A stretch of DNA of 5,919 bases from an uncultured Lachnospiraceae bacterium (GTDB lineage: Bacteria; Bacillota; Clostridia; Lachnospirales; Lachnospiraceae), in assembly GCA_945836355.1 (NCBI GenBank), contig CAMALD010000099.1:1-5919 (forward strand), written 5' to 3'. Shown here piece after piece: positions 1-5,175 of this stretch. The translations under genes and the position numbers were made by a program. Position 1 is the first letter of the stretch; the number at the start of each line of letters is the position of its first letter. The notes below the pieces were generated by a model, which saw only the letters and a list, made by a program, of their open reading frames with translations, ran no database searches and had not been told where the DNA came from.

Positions 1-1
1 G

Positions 2-1051
2 GTTCCGACTTCGGCAAATGTCCGCTATTATGCGGGAATTGTGAAGGAAAAATCTATCCTGCGCAACCTGATTAAGGTGTCCGAGGCCATTACCAACGAT
101 TGTTATCTGGACAAGGAAAAGCTGGATACGCTTCTGGAGGAGACGGAGAAAAAGGTATTTGACATCGTGCAAAAGCGCGGCAGCGGAGATTTTACCAATA
201 TCCGCGACATTGTTATCCAGTCTCTGGACAGCATTGAGGCGGCATCGCGCAACAAGGGCAGCGTTACCGGTATCGCCACGGGATTTTATGATCTGGACTA
301 CAAGACGGCGGGATTGCAGCCGTCCGATTTGATTCTGATTGCAGCCCGTCCGTCCATGGGAAAGACCGCGTTTGTACTAAACATCGCAGAGCATGTCGCG
401 GTAAAGAATAAAATCACCACGGCGATTTTCAGTCTGGAAATGTCAAAAAATCAGCTTGTCAACCGTATTTTGTCCATGAATTCCCGCGTGGATGCGCAGT
501 TAATCCGTACCGGAAATCTGGCTGATTCCGATTGGGCAAACCTGATGGAGAGCGCGCGGCTGGTCGGTGAGTCCGGGTTAATTATCGATGATACGCCGGG
601 CATCTCCGTCATGGAGCTTCGCTCCAAATGCAGAAAATTCAAGCTGGAACATAATCTCGGTCTCGTAATCATTGACTACCTGCAGCTGATGACGGGCTCC
701 GGCAGGACGGAGTCGAGACAGCAGGAGATTTCCGATATCTCCCGTTCCTTAAAGGCGCTGGCACGTGAAATCAACTGTCCAGTTATCGCGTTGTCCCAGC
801 TCAGCCGTGCGGTGGAGCAGCGTCCGGACAAGCGCCCGATGCTCTCGGATTTGCGTGAATCCGGCGCAATCGAGCAGGACGCCGATGTGGTAATGTTCAT
901 TTACCGCGATGAATACTATAACAAGGATTCGGAGAAGGCGGGTATTTCCGAAATTATCATCGCAAAGCAGAGATACGGCCAGACCGGAACTGTAGAGCTT
1001 GCATGGCAGGAACCATATGCGAAATTTGCAAATCTGGCGAAGCAGACCTGA
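2..1051 (+). CDS. dnaB: Replicative DNA helicase DnaB, C-terminal part (5' truncated by window)
   Basis: DnaB is the hexameric ring helicase that unwinds DNA at the replication fork and works with primase. The frame is already open at base 2, where the translation begins VPTSANVRYYAGIVKEKS, the typical end of the N-terminal domain; the missing N-terminus lies before the window. The RecA-like ATPase domain follows. The Walker A motif ARPSMGKTA is encoded at about 344-370, and the Walker B segment LVIIDYLQL has its aspartate codon at 674-676. Downstream are SQLSRAVEQR, LRESGAIEQDADVV and the KQRYGQTG motif near the C-terminus. No intein or frameshift is visible. An internal GTG at 41 could be mistaken for the start, but homology continues upstream of it. 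The stop is TGA at 1049-1051. cysS begins 22 bases later with no terminator between, so co-transcription is likely. Confidence 0.97.
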   Translation, partial: VPTSANVRYYAGIVKEKSILRNLIKVSEAITNDCYLDKEKLDTLLEETEKKVFDIVQKRGSGDFTNIRDIVIQSLDSIEAASRNKGSVTGIATGFYDLDYKTAGLQPSDLILIAARPSMGKTAFVLNIAEHVAVKNKITTAIFSLEMSKNQLVNRILSMNSRVDAQLIRTGNLADSDWANLMESARLVGESGLIIDDTPGISVMELRSKCRKFKLEHNLGLVIIDYLQLMTGSGRTESRQQEISDISRSLKALAREINCPVIALSQLSRAVEQRPDKRPMLSDLRESGAIEQDADVVMFIYRDEYYNKDSEKAGISEIIIAKQRYGQTGTVELAWQEPYAKFANLAKQT

Positions 1052-1073
1052 ATAGTAAAATGGAGGCATTTCG

Positions 1074-2513
1074 ATGGAAGACAATTTGAGCTTATATAAT
1101 ACCCTGACAAAAAAAGTGGAAAAATTTGTGCCGAATGAGCCGGGAAAGGTGAAGATGTACACCTGCGGACCGACGGTATATCACTATGCACATATCGGTA
1201 ATTTGCGCACTTATATGATGGAGGATGTGCTGGAGAAATTTCTGCGCTTTTCCGGATATGATGTAAAGCGCGTTATGAACATTACGGATGTGGGACACCT
1301 TTCCAGCGACGCCGACACAGGTGAGGACAAGATGTTAAAGGGCGCAAAGCGCGAGCATAAAACCGTCATGGAAATCGCAAAATATTATACGGATGCGTTC
1401 ATGAGTGACTGCGCAAAGCTGAACATCAAGACACCGGATGTGGTGGAGCCGGCGACCAACTGTATTGCAGAGTTTATCCACATGATTGAGGTGCTGCTGG
1501 AGAAGGATTATGCTTATATGGCGGGCGGCAATATCTATTTTGACACCGCAAAATTAAAAGAGTATTATGTCCTGAGCAACCAGAATGCCGAGGAGCTTGC
1601 CGTCGGCGTGCGCGACAGCGTTGAGGAGGATACCAACAAGAGGAATAAGACTGATTTTGTGCTTTGGTTTACCAAATCAAAATTTGAAGATCAGGAATTA
1701 AAATGGGACAGCCCGTGGGGCGTCGGCTATCCGGGCTGGCATATTGAGTGTTCGGCAATCAGCATGAAGCATCTGGGTGATGCACTTGATATCCATTGCG
1801 GCGGTATCGATAATGTGTTTCCGCACCATACGAACGAGATTGCACAGAGCGAGTCCTATCTCGGGCATAAGTGGTGCAATTACTGGTTTCATGTACTGCA
1901 CCTGAATGATTCCACCGGCAAGATGAGCAAGTCCAAGGGCGAGTTTCTGACTGTATCTTTGCTGGAGAGCAAGGGCTACAATCCGCTTGCATACCGTATG
2001 TTCTGCCTGCAGTCCCATTACCGCAAGCCGCTGGTGTTCTCGTACGAGGCACTCGACAATGTAACGGTGGCATACAACAAGCTAGTGGCAAGGGTGGCAG
2101 CTTTAAAGTCAGATGGACCGGTAGATGAGGCAAAGCTGGCAGAGCTTAAGGCGGCATTTATGGAAGCGTTAAACAACGATATCAATACCTCCTCCGCGCT
2201 TACCGTACTCTATGATGCGCTGAAGGCAGATACCAATGATGCGACAAAGCGCGCCGCGGTGGCAATGTTTGACGAGGTGCTCTCATTGGGACTTCTTGAC
2301 GCGGCAGACAGGATGAAAGAAGAGAAGCAGACGGATGCCGGTGCGGAGATGGACGGAGCGCTGCTTGATTTTATCAATCAGAAAATTTCAGAGCGTATGG
2401 ATGCTAAAAAAGCAAAGGATTTTGCAAAGGCGGATGCAATCCGTGATGAGCTTCTGGCAAAGGGAATTGCGATAAAGGATACAAGAGAAGGTACCGTGTG
2501 GGAGAAAGTATGA
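1074..2513 (+). CDS. cysS: Cysteinyl-tRNA synthetase (class I)
   Basis: This cytoplasmic enzyme activates cysteine with ATP and charges tRNA-Cys. The 479-residue product has the usual family length. Near the N-terminus, [20 protein letters not shown] holds zinc-ligand Cys31 and the class I HIGN signature (residues 40-43). Further zinc-ligand candidates are Cys226 in [10 protein letters not shown], then His251 and Glu255 in [11 protein letters not shown]; these match the Cys/Cys/His/Glu set known from the E. coli enzyme. The KMSKS loop is at residues 283-287. The C-terminus has the usual DALR-type helical region, ending with an [10 protein letters not shown] helix and a TVWEKV tail. The ATG at 1074 is preceded by GGAGG at 1062-1066 with a 7-base gap, which fixes the start. 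It lies 22 bases after dnaB on the same strand. No intrinsic terminator is visible after its stop. Confidence 0.98.
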   Translation: MEDNLSLYNTLTKKVEKFVPNEPGKVKMYTCGPTVYHYAHIGNLRTYMMEDVLEKFLRFSGYDVKRVMNITDVGHLSSDADTGEDKMLKGAKREHKTVMEIAKYYTDAFMSDCAKLNIKTPDVVEPATNCIAEFIHMIEVLLEKDYAYMAGGNIYFDTAKLKEYYVLSNQNAEELAVGVRDSVEEDTNKRNKTDFVLWFTKSKFEDQELKWDSPWGVGYPGWHIECSAISMKHLGDALDIHCGGIDNVFPHHTNEIAQSESYLGHKWCNYWFHVLHLNDSTGKMSKSKGEFLTVSLLESKGYNPLAYRMFCLQSHYRKPLVFSYEALDNVTVAYNKLVARVAALKSDGPVDEAKLAELKAAFMEALNNDINTSSALTVLYDALKADTNDATKRAAVAMFDEVLSLGLLDAADRMKEEKQTDAGAEMDGALLDFINQKISERMDAKKAKDFAKADAIRDELLAKGIAIKDTREGTVWEKV

Positions 2514-2520
2514 TTTAACT

Positions 2521-2549
2521 GAATATTTTTGCGCCTGGCGGACACAATA
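2521..2549 (+). promoter_or_regulatory. Candidate forespore (sigma-F/sigma-G-type) promoter of the M23-like gene
   Basis: In the 92-base gap after cysS, GGACACAAT at 2540-2548 fits the known sigma-F -10 pattern GGnnAnAnT, and CACAATA at 2543-2549 fits the sigma-G -10 pattern CAnAnTA. GAATA at 2521-2525 differs by one base from the -35 pattern GYATA. The gap between the elements is 14 bases (sigma-F reading) or 17 (sigma-G reading). No sigma-A type -35/-10 pair was seen there. The assignment rests on short consensus matches and on the SpoIIQ-like downstream product; in Bacillus subtilis spoIIQ is sigma-F dependent. It is a hypothesis only. Confidence 0.3.
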
Positions 2550-2585
2550 CTATCAGTACAGCATTTGTACCGTAAGAGAATTTGT

Positions 2586-2594
2586 GAGGAAAGG
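2586..2594 (+). promoter_or_regulatory. Ribosome binding site supporting a TTG start
   Basis: The GAGGAAAGG stretch is the only purine-rich Shine-Dalgarno-like segment before TTG 2606. Its AGG end lies 11 bases from the start codon, slightly long. An in-frame TGA at 2585-2587 overlaps it and prevents any earlier start. No ATG occurs in frame before the membrane segment, so TTG at 2606 is the best start available. Confidence 0.5.
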
Positions 2595-2605
2595 CGGCGC
2601 GAAAA

Positions 2606-3535
2606 TTGAAGGGAGAAAAAAGAGAATACGGGAATAAAAAGCGGATTTACCTGTTGGCGGCCTGTGGTGTGCTGGCAATATCCGGCGCTGTGTATGCCGG
2701 GACCAGACCGGACACACGGACAGAGCCGAGAAAGGACCTGGTGGATCTGAATGAGCAGTCGGAGCAGATTGAGCAGATAGAGCTTGACGATCCGTTTGCG
2801 ATGGATGGACAGACTGCGGAAATACATGAGGGTGAACAGCAGGCAACGGGGCAGGAGCAGGGTGAGCTTGTAGCCGGAAAGGATGATAACAATCCGGAGT
2901 TGACCGGTGATACCGGCGGGCTTCCGGCACAGCAACCAGAGGACTCCAAACAGTCGGAGGACTCCAAACAGCCGGAGGAAGGCTCCTCCGACCGCCCGGC
3001 AGAGCAGGAAAATGAGACAAAGGCTCCGGTGGTGGATGTTGCCGTTAAGGAACCGGAGGCTGAACCGGAGGACAAGGAACCGGCAGCGGTTGTGAACAAT
3101 CCGACGGCACAGGAGCTTCGCTTTTCCGAGGAGGACGGGCTGACGTGGCCGCTTCAGGGAAATGTGATAAAAGCGTACAGTGCGGATAAGATGGTATATT
3201 TTGATACGCTGCAGCAGTTCCGCACCAATCCGGCAGTCTTTATTGCAGGGGAGCCGGGGGTGGAGATTCTCGCCTCGACCGACGGCATTGTCGAAAAGAT
3301 TGAGAAGGATGATAAGCATGGACAGATGATAACGATGGATATCGGTGACGGATACCGTCTGGTGTATGGGCAGCTCGGCGAGATTTCCGTAAAGGAAGGA
3401 GATTATGTTGTCTCCGGCAGCGGAATCGCAAAACTGGCACCGGTTACCAAGTATTACCGCATTGAGGGAGACCATTTGTACTTTCAGGTAATGCACGAGA
3501 GTGAAACCGTTGACCCGATGACGCTGATTCAATAG
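2606..3535 (+). CDS. Membrane-anchored M23/LytM-fold protein, probably inactive (SpoIIQ-like)
   Basis: The 309-residue product starts at a TTG. It has a short basic N-terminus (MKGEKREYGNKKR), one hydrophobic segment at about residues 14-31, and then about 140 residues rich in Glu, Gln, Pro, Asp and Ser that should be an extended extracytoplasmic linker. A LytM-like beta domain follows from WPLQG (181-185) to the end. Its family landmarks are ILASTDGIVEKI, the YGQL strand, VKEGDYVVSGSGIAKL and HLYFQV. Active M23 peptidases bind zinc through HxxxD and HxH, with a further catalytic His in the YxH strand. By-eye alignment puts Asn208 and Phe212 at the first pair, Gln256 at the YxH histidine, and His290/Tyr292 at HxH, so cleavage of peptidoglycan is unlikely. 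The best analogy is SpoIIQ, the forespore membrane protein that contacts SpoIIIAH across the septum and is also degenerate in B. subtilis. An envelope scaffold or NlpD/EnvC-like activator is an alternative. The fold is well supported; the sporulation role is inferred. Confidence 0.85.
   Translation: MKGEKREYGNKKRIYLLAACGVLAISGAVYAGTRPDTRTEPRKDLVDLNEQSEQIEQIELDDPFAMDGQTAEIHEGEQQATGQEQGELVAGKDDNNPELTGDTGGLPAQQPEDSKQSEDSKQPEEGSSDRPAEQENETKAPVVDVAVKEPEAEPEDKEPAAVVNNPTAQELRFSEEDGLTWPLQGNVIKAYSADKMVYFDTLQQFRTNPAVFIAGEPGVEILASTDGIVEKIEKDDKHGQMITMDIGDGYRLVYGQLGEISVKEGDYVVSGSGIAKLAPVTKYYRIEGDHLYFQVMHESETVDPMTLIQ
2940..2975 (+). repeat. Two 18-base tandem repeats in the linker of the M23-like gene
   Basis: Units at 2940-2957 and 2958-2975 differ by one base (T/C) and encode EDSKQS and EDSKQP. 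A third, decayed unit begins EEGSS. Immediately after lies a 7-base stem, CGGAGGA (2973-2979) with TCCTCCG (2984-2990), around a 4-base loop. Tandem in-frame units next to a hairpin suggest the linker length changes by replication slippage without breaking the frame. Confidence 0.8.
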
Positions 3536-3593
3536 GCTTTGGCTGATAACAAAGTCAAAAGTGAGCAGAAAGAGGAGGCTGTGATGAAAAGCG

Positions 3594-3663
3594 GCATCCT
3601 TTTTTGCGTTATATGAAATTGTGTCAATTTCATATCATGCAAAAAGCGCTCCGCTAAGGATGC
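3594..3663. repeat. Long imperfect hairpin
   Basis: The core is ATGAAATTG (3613-3621), loop TGT, CAATTTCAT (3625-3633). Pairing continues outward to 3601 and 3645, including TTTTT with AAAAA, giving 21 paired positions with one mismatch and one G-T pair. After a 10-base bulge on the right arm (3646-3655), a second stem pairs GCATCCT (3594-3600) with AGGATGC (3657-3663). No T-run follows on either strand, so it is not a standard intrinsic terminator. The shape resembles mobile palindromic repeat units or a processed RNA. Confidence 0.75.
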
Positions 3664-3666
3664 GCA

Positions 3667-3687
3667 CCCGCGCGTAAGCTGTGCGGG
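3667..3687. repeat. GC-rich short hairpin
   Basis: CCCGCGC (3667-3673) pairs with GTGCGGG (3681-3687), including one G-T pair, around a 7-base loop. It lies 3 bases after the long hairpin and could stack on it or compete with it: GTGCG at 3681-3685 can alternatively pair with CGCAC at 3663-3667. Confidence 0.5.
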
Positions 3688-3756
3688 CATTCCATGAAAA
3701 ATTTCTGCACAGGGGACAGAATACCGGCATATAGTAATACCAGATAAAACGTCTGC

Positions 3757-3807
3757 TACATACCTGATTGTTACAGCGATGCTGCATGTATATATGGGCG
3801 GTATGTA
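3757..3807. repeat. 8-base inverted repeat with a 35-base interior
   Basis: TACATACC (3757-3764) is the exact reverse complement of GGTATGTA (3800-3807). A smaller stem, CAGC (3774-3777) with GCTG (3781-3784), lies inside. The arrangement could be a closed RNA arm or the terminal repeat of a small element. Significance is modest for an 8-base arm. Confidence 0.4.
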
Positions 3808-3898
3808 ATAATGGGAAAACAAACAGACGGGATGCTACAAAGAAGTGCAGCTCCGCATAGCAGCGGCTTGAGTGAAATACAGGTTTACCCGGCTGTAT

Positions 3899-3951
3899 CA
3901 CATAGAACCGCCGCAGGCATCAGTGCCTGCGGCGGTAAGAAACACTATGTG
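3899..3951. terminator. Two-tier GC-rich hairpin between convergent genes
   Basis: A perfect 13-base stem pairs 3907-3919 with 3924-3936 (arm ending CCGCAGGCA, loop TCAG). An outer 7-base stem, CACATAG (3899-3905) with CTATGTG (3945-3951), encloses it across an asymmetric internal loop. It lies downstream of the M23-like gene and of the gap region, so stopping plus-strand transcripts before the opposing gene is a reasonable role. Neither side has a clear run of T, so it may act as an RNA end protector or belong to a repeat element instead. The hairpin is certain; the terminator role is not. Confidence 0.45.
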
Positions 3952-3956
3952 TGCTT

Positions 3957-3981
3957 TGAAATTAAAGCGGCTTTTGCCGCT
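3957..3981 (-). terminator. Intrinsic terminator of the hemolysin III gene
   Basis: Read on the minus strand, AGCGGC pairs with GCCGCT around an AAAA loop (bases 3966-3981), followed by the T-rich tail TTAATTTC. The stem starts 13 bases after the stop codon of the minus-strand gene, the normal place for its terminator. The T-tail is interrupted by two A residues, so efficiency may be moderate. Confidence 0.7.
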
Positions 3982-3994
3982 CGTTGATACATAT

Positions 3995-4717
3995 TCAGGC
4001 GCTCGCCACATAGACAAGCATCATGATGTAATGGCAGAAGCTGCCGCCGATGCAGAACAGATGGAAAAGCTCATGATTTCCGAACCATTTCGGCATGTGG
4101 GAGAACAGCGGAAGCTTCAAGGCATAAATCACGCCGCCTACCGTGTAGATGATGCCACCTGCGAGGAGCCAGCGAAACGCGGGAGCAGGCAGAGCAGCTA
4201 CAATATCCTTCATGGCAAATACGCATATCCAGCCCATCAGAATATAAATCATGGATGAAAACCACTTCGGGCAGGAAATCCAAAACAATGCCTGAAAAAT
4301 GCCAATCAGAGCCAGCGCCCAGATGACAACAAACAAAATCATTCCTTTTGTGTTGTGCAGAGTAACCAGACAAACCGGGGAGTATGTGCCGGCAATCAGA
4401 ATGTAGATCATGCTGTGGTCAATCTGGCGGAGCCGTTTGTTGACCGTCTCGGATATATCCAGCCCGTGATAGACCCCGCTCGCCGTGTATAGGCCGACCA
4501 GCCCCAGTACAAACAGAATCATGGACAGACCGTTGAGCCAGCCGGAGAGAAGAAATGCCCTGACAATCAGAAAAACACCTCCGACAACACACATTACCGA
4601 GAAAATCAAGTGGCTTAAGCTGCTGAAAGGGTCCTTTAAGTGAAGAAAATTGGATGAGGTTCTCTCGGACAAAATGCCGCTCACCGGCAGGCGTTTCAGG
4701 GTAGAAGTCTTATTCAT
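3995..4717 (-). CDS. trhA: Hemolysin III / TrhA family membrane protein (PAQR superfamily)
   Basis: The 240-residue integral membrane protein has a soluble N-terminus of about 30 residues and seven probable membrane helices, the usual size for bacterial PAQR-type proteins. The superfamily's metal-site residues are present: Ser80 and His84 in TASGVYHGLD, Asp100 in RQIDHSMIYILIAGTYSP, His215 and His219 in NHELFHLF, and possibly His229 near the C-terminus. The family was named for haemolytic activity on heterologous expression; relatives are linked to membrane lipid and fluidity homeostasis or lipid hydrolysis, and the exact reaction here cannot be read from sequence. The ATG at 4715-4717 is preceded on the minus strand by GGAGG (plus coordinates 4726-4730) with an 8-base gap. 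It is a single-gene unit, with a promoter candidate upstream and its own terminator 13 bases after the stop. Confidence 0.95.
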   Translation of the reverse strand: MNKTSTLKRLPVSGILSERTSSNFLHLKDPFSSLSHLIFSVMCVVGGVFLIVRAFLLSGWLNGLSMILFVLGLVGLYTASGVYHGLDISETVNKRLRQIDHSMIYILIAGTYSPVCLVTLHNTKGMILFVVIWALALIGIFQALFWISCPKWFSSMIYILMGWICVFAMKDIVAALPAPAFRWLLAGGIIYTVGGVIYALKLPLFSHMPKWFGNHELFHLFCIGGSFCHYIMMLVYVASA

Positions 4718-4771
4718 AGGTATTACCTCCGTTTCTTTGTAAAATCATTCTATTCACCGTGTCAGTTATCT

Positions 4772-4800
4772 GATGTAACCTTCTGAGATTATTATGTCAA
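4772..4800 (-). promoter_or_regulatory. Candidate sigma-A promoter of the hemolysin III gene
   Basis: On the minus strand a perfect TTGACA -35 (plus coordinates 4795-4800) is followed after 17 bases by TACATC (4772-4777), a weak -10 with three of six matches. The spacing is ideal and the site lies about 55 bases before the start codon. The poor -10 lowers confidence and could mean that an activator is needed. Confidence 0.45.
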
Positions 4801-4815
4801 TTAGTAAAACATATT

Positions 4816-4836
4816 ATGTAGTTTTAAAAACTACAT
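4816..4836. promoter_or_regulatory. Perfect 21-base palindrome, candidate operator
   Basis: ATGTAGTTTT (4816-4825) and AAAACTACAT (4827-4836) are exact inverted arms around a single central A. The site is AT-rich, has no terminator-like GC stem, and lies between divergent genes. It is 15 bases upstream of the TTGACA of the minus-strand promoter, a position usual for an activator or a distal operator. The regulator is not encoded in this window and I cannot name its family. Confidence 0.5.
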
Positions 4837-4880
4837 TAAGTGTGAAATAATACTACCATCATTCGCAAAAAAAAGCAATA

Positions 4881-4897
4881 TACAAATCCCATTTGTA
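4881..4897. promoter_or_regulatory. 17-base inverted repeat upstream of the plus-strand operon
   Basis: TACAAAT (4881-4887) and ATTTGTA (4891-4897) are exact inverted arms around CCC. The site ends 11 bases before the proposed -35 of the DUF951 operon. It could be an operator for that operon. A weak stem followed by AGAAATTTTT is a less likely terminator reading, because no gene ends upstream on this strand. Confidence 0.35.
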
Positions 4898-4908
4898 AGA
4901 AATTTTTA

Positions 4909-4937
4909 ATGAAAATGTCAGCGAAACATGCTAAAAT
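4909..4937 (+). promoter_or_regulatory. Candidate extended -10 promoter of the DUF951 operon
   Basis: TGCTAAAAT gives an extended -10 (TG at 4929-4930, hexamer TAAAAT at 4932-4937, five of six consensus bases). A weak -35, ATGAAA (4909-4914), lies at 17-base spacing. Transcription would start near 4944, leaving a leader of about 20 bases before ATG 4966. An A8 tract at 4867-4874 lies upstream and may add curvature. Confidence 0.5.
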
Positions 4938-4956
4938 GGTTGAAAAGAGGATTGCT

Positions 4957-4962
4957 GGAGGG
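4957..4962 (+). promoter_or_regulatory. Ribosome binding site that sets the DUF951 start at 4966
   Basis: GGAGGG lies 3 bases before ATG 4966, or 4 counting GGAGG alone. The in-frame upstream ATGs at 4909 and 4915 lack any Shine-Dalgarno and overlap the proposed promoter, so the shorter protein is preferred. Confidence 0.75.
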
Positions 4963-4965
4963 CTT

Positions 4966-5175
4966 ATGGATATTAATGTGGGTGATACTTTAAAACTGAA
5001 AAAACAGCATCCGTGCGGAAGCCAGATGTGGAAGGTGCTGCGTGTGGGTATTGACTTTCGCCTGCAGTGTGAGGGCTGTGGACATCAGATTATGATTCCG
5101 CGCAAGCAGGCGGAAAAAAATGTGCGGCAGATTATTCCGGGGCCGGCACCGTGCAGGGAGGAAAATACACCATGA
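4966..5175 (+). CDS. Small DUF951-family protein (YyzM-like)
   Basis: The 69-residue cytoplasmic protein begins MDINVGDTLKLKKQHPCG, followed by the segment RLQCEGCGHQIMIPRKQAEK. This pattern (KKxHPCG, W, then CxGCG with a basic MxPR segment) is typical of DUF951, a small family widespread in Firmicutes and represented in B. subtilis by YyzM. Three cysteines, HPCG and CEGC, with the nearby His could hold a metal ion, but no function is established. The family's usual length of about 60-70 residues supports the ATG at 4966 over the upstream in-frame ATG at 4909. Its TGA stop (5173-5175) overlaps the next start in ATGA, so the two genes should be translationally coupled. In other Firmicutes I associate the family with a ychF/mscS neighbourhood, which is not seen here. 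Confidence 0.85.
   Translation: MDINVGDTLKLKKQHPCGSQMWKVLRVGIDFRLQCEGCGHQIMIPRKQAEKNVRQIIPGPAPCREENTP

Larger units (their letters stand above)
3584..3808 (+). pseudogene. Possible decayed small gene: good Shine-Dalgarno, frame broken by two TGA codons
   Basis: AGGAGG at 3573-3578 sits 5 bases before ATG 3584, the best ribosome binding site in the gap. Translation gives MKSGILFCVI and then TGA at 3614-3616. The same frame continues (NCVNFISCKKRSAKDAHPRV and on) to a second TGA at 3695-3697, then runs to TAA at 3806-3808. Reading both TGA codons through would give a 74-residue product. Two TGG-to-TGA changes would explain the pattern, but it could be chance, since 75 random codons are expected to hold only a few stops. 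The first TGA lies inside the hairpin at 3594-3663. The family is not recognised. A genuine 10-residue leader peptide is the other reading. Confidence 0.22.
3536..3994. other. 459-base structured gap without a convincing intact gene
   Basis: This stretch lies between the convergent M23-like and hemolysin III genes. No reading frame on either strand encodes a product I recognise. It contains a strong Shine-Dalgarno followed by a frame broken by two TGA codons (3573-3808), a long imperfect hairpin (3594-3663), a GC-rich hairpin (3667-3687), an 8-base inverted repeat (3757-3807), a two-tier GC-rich hairpin (3899-3951) and the terminator of the minus-strand gene (3957-3981). The density of inverted repeats suggests a dispersed palindromic repeat element, an RNA gene, or both. 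I cannot test copy number from one window. Confidence 0.6.

Noticed and set aside
2556..2570. Short inverted repeat GTACA/TGTAC before the M23-like gene
   Set aside because: Five-base arms are expected by chance at this length, and nothing else supports an operator there.
2378..3532. Minus-strand open frame of 384 codons, antisense to the M23-like gene
   Set aside because: It is rich in Leu, Arg, His and Cys, has no ribosome binding site or recognisable domain, and mirrors the codon bias of the plus-strand gene, which has clear LytM motifs.
3536..3556. GGCTTTG/CAAAGTC pairing just after the M23-like stop as a terminator
   Set aside because: The stem contains a G-T pair and an 8-base loop and is followed by A residues, not T, on the plus strand.
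3529..3822. Minus-strand 97-codon open frame across the structured gap
   Set aside because: It runs through the long hairpin and into the end of the M23-like gene, with no recognisable family and no convincing ribosome binding site.
3811..3987. Plus-strand 58-codon frame beginning MGKQTDGMLQ
   Set aside because: There is only a weak GGCGG upstream, it reads through two hairpins and ends inside the opposing gene's terminator, and the product resembles nothing I recognise.
3872..4258. Plus-strand 128-codon open frame
   Set aside because: It lies largely antisense to the hemolysin III gene, whose metal-site motifs and ribosome binding site are clear.
4909..4965. Upstream ATG extending the DUF951 protein by 19 residues
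   Set aside because: It has no Shine-Dalgarno, overlaps the likely promoter, and the extension (MKMSAKHAKMVEKRIAGGL) is not typical of the family; ATG 4966 has a strong GGAGGG.
5151..5171. GTG start adding 7 residues to the DUF6171-like protein
   Set aside because: The GGGAGG ribosome binding site lies downstream of this codon and serves ATG 5172, which also makes the ATGA overlap.
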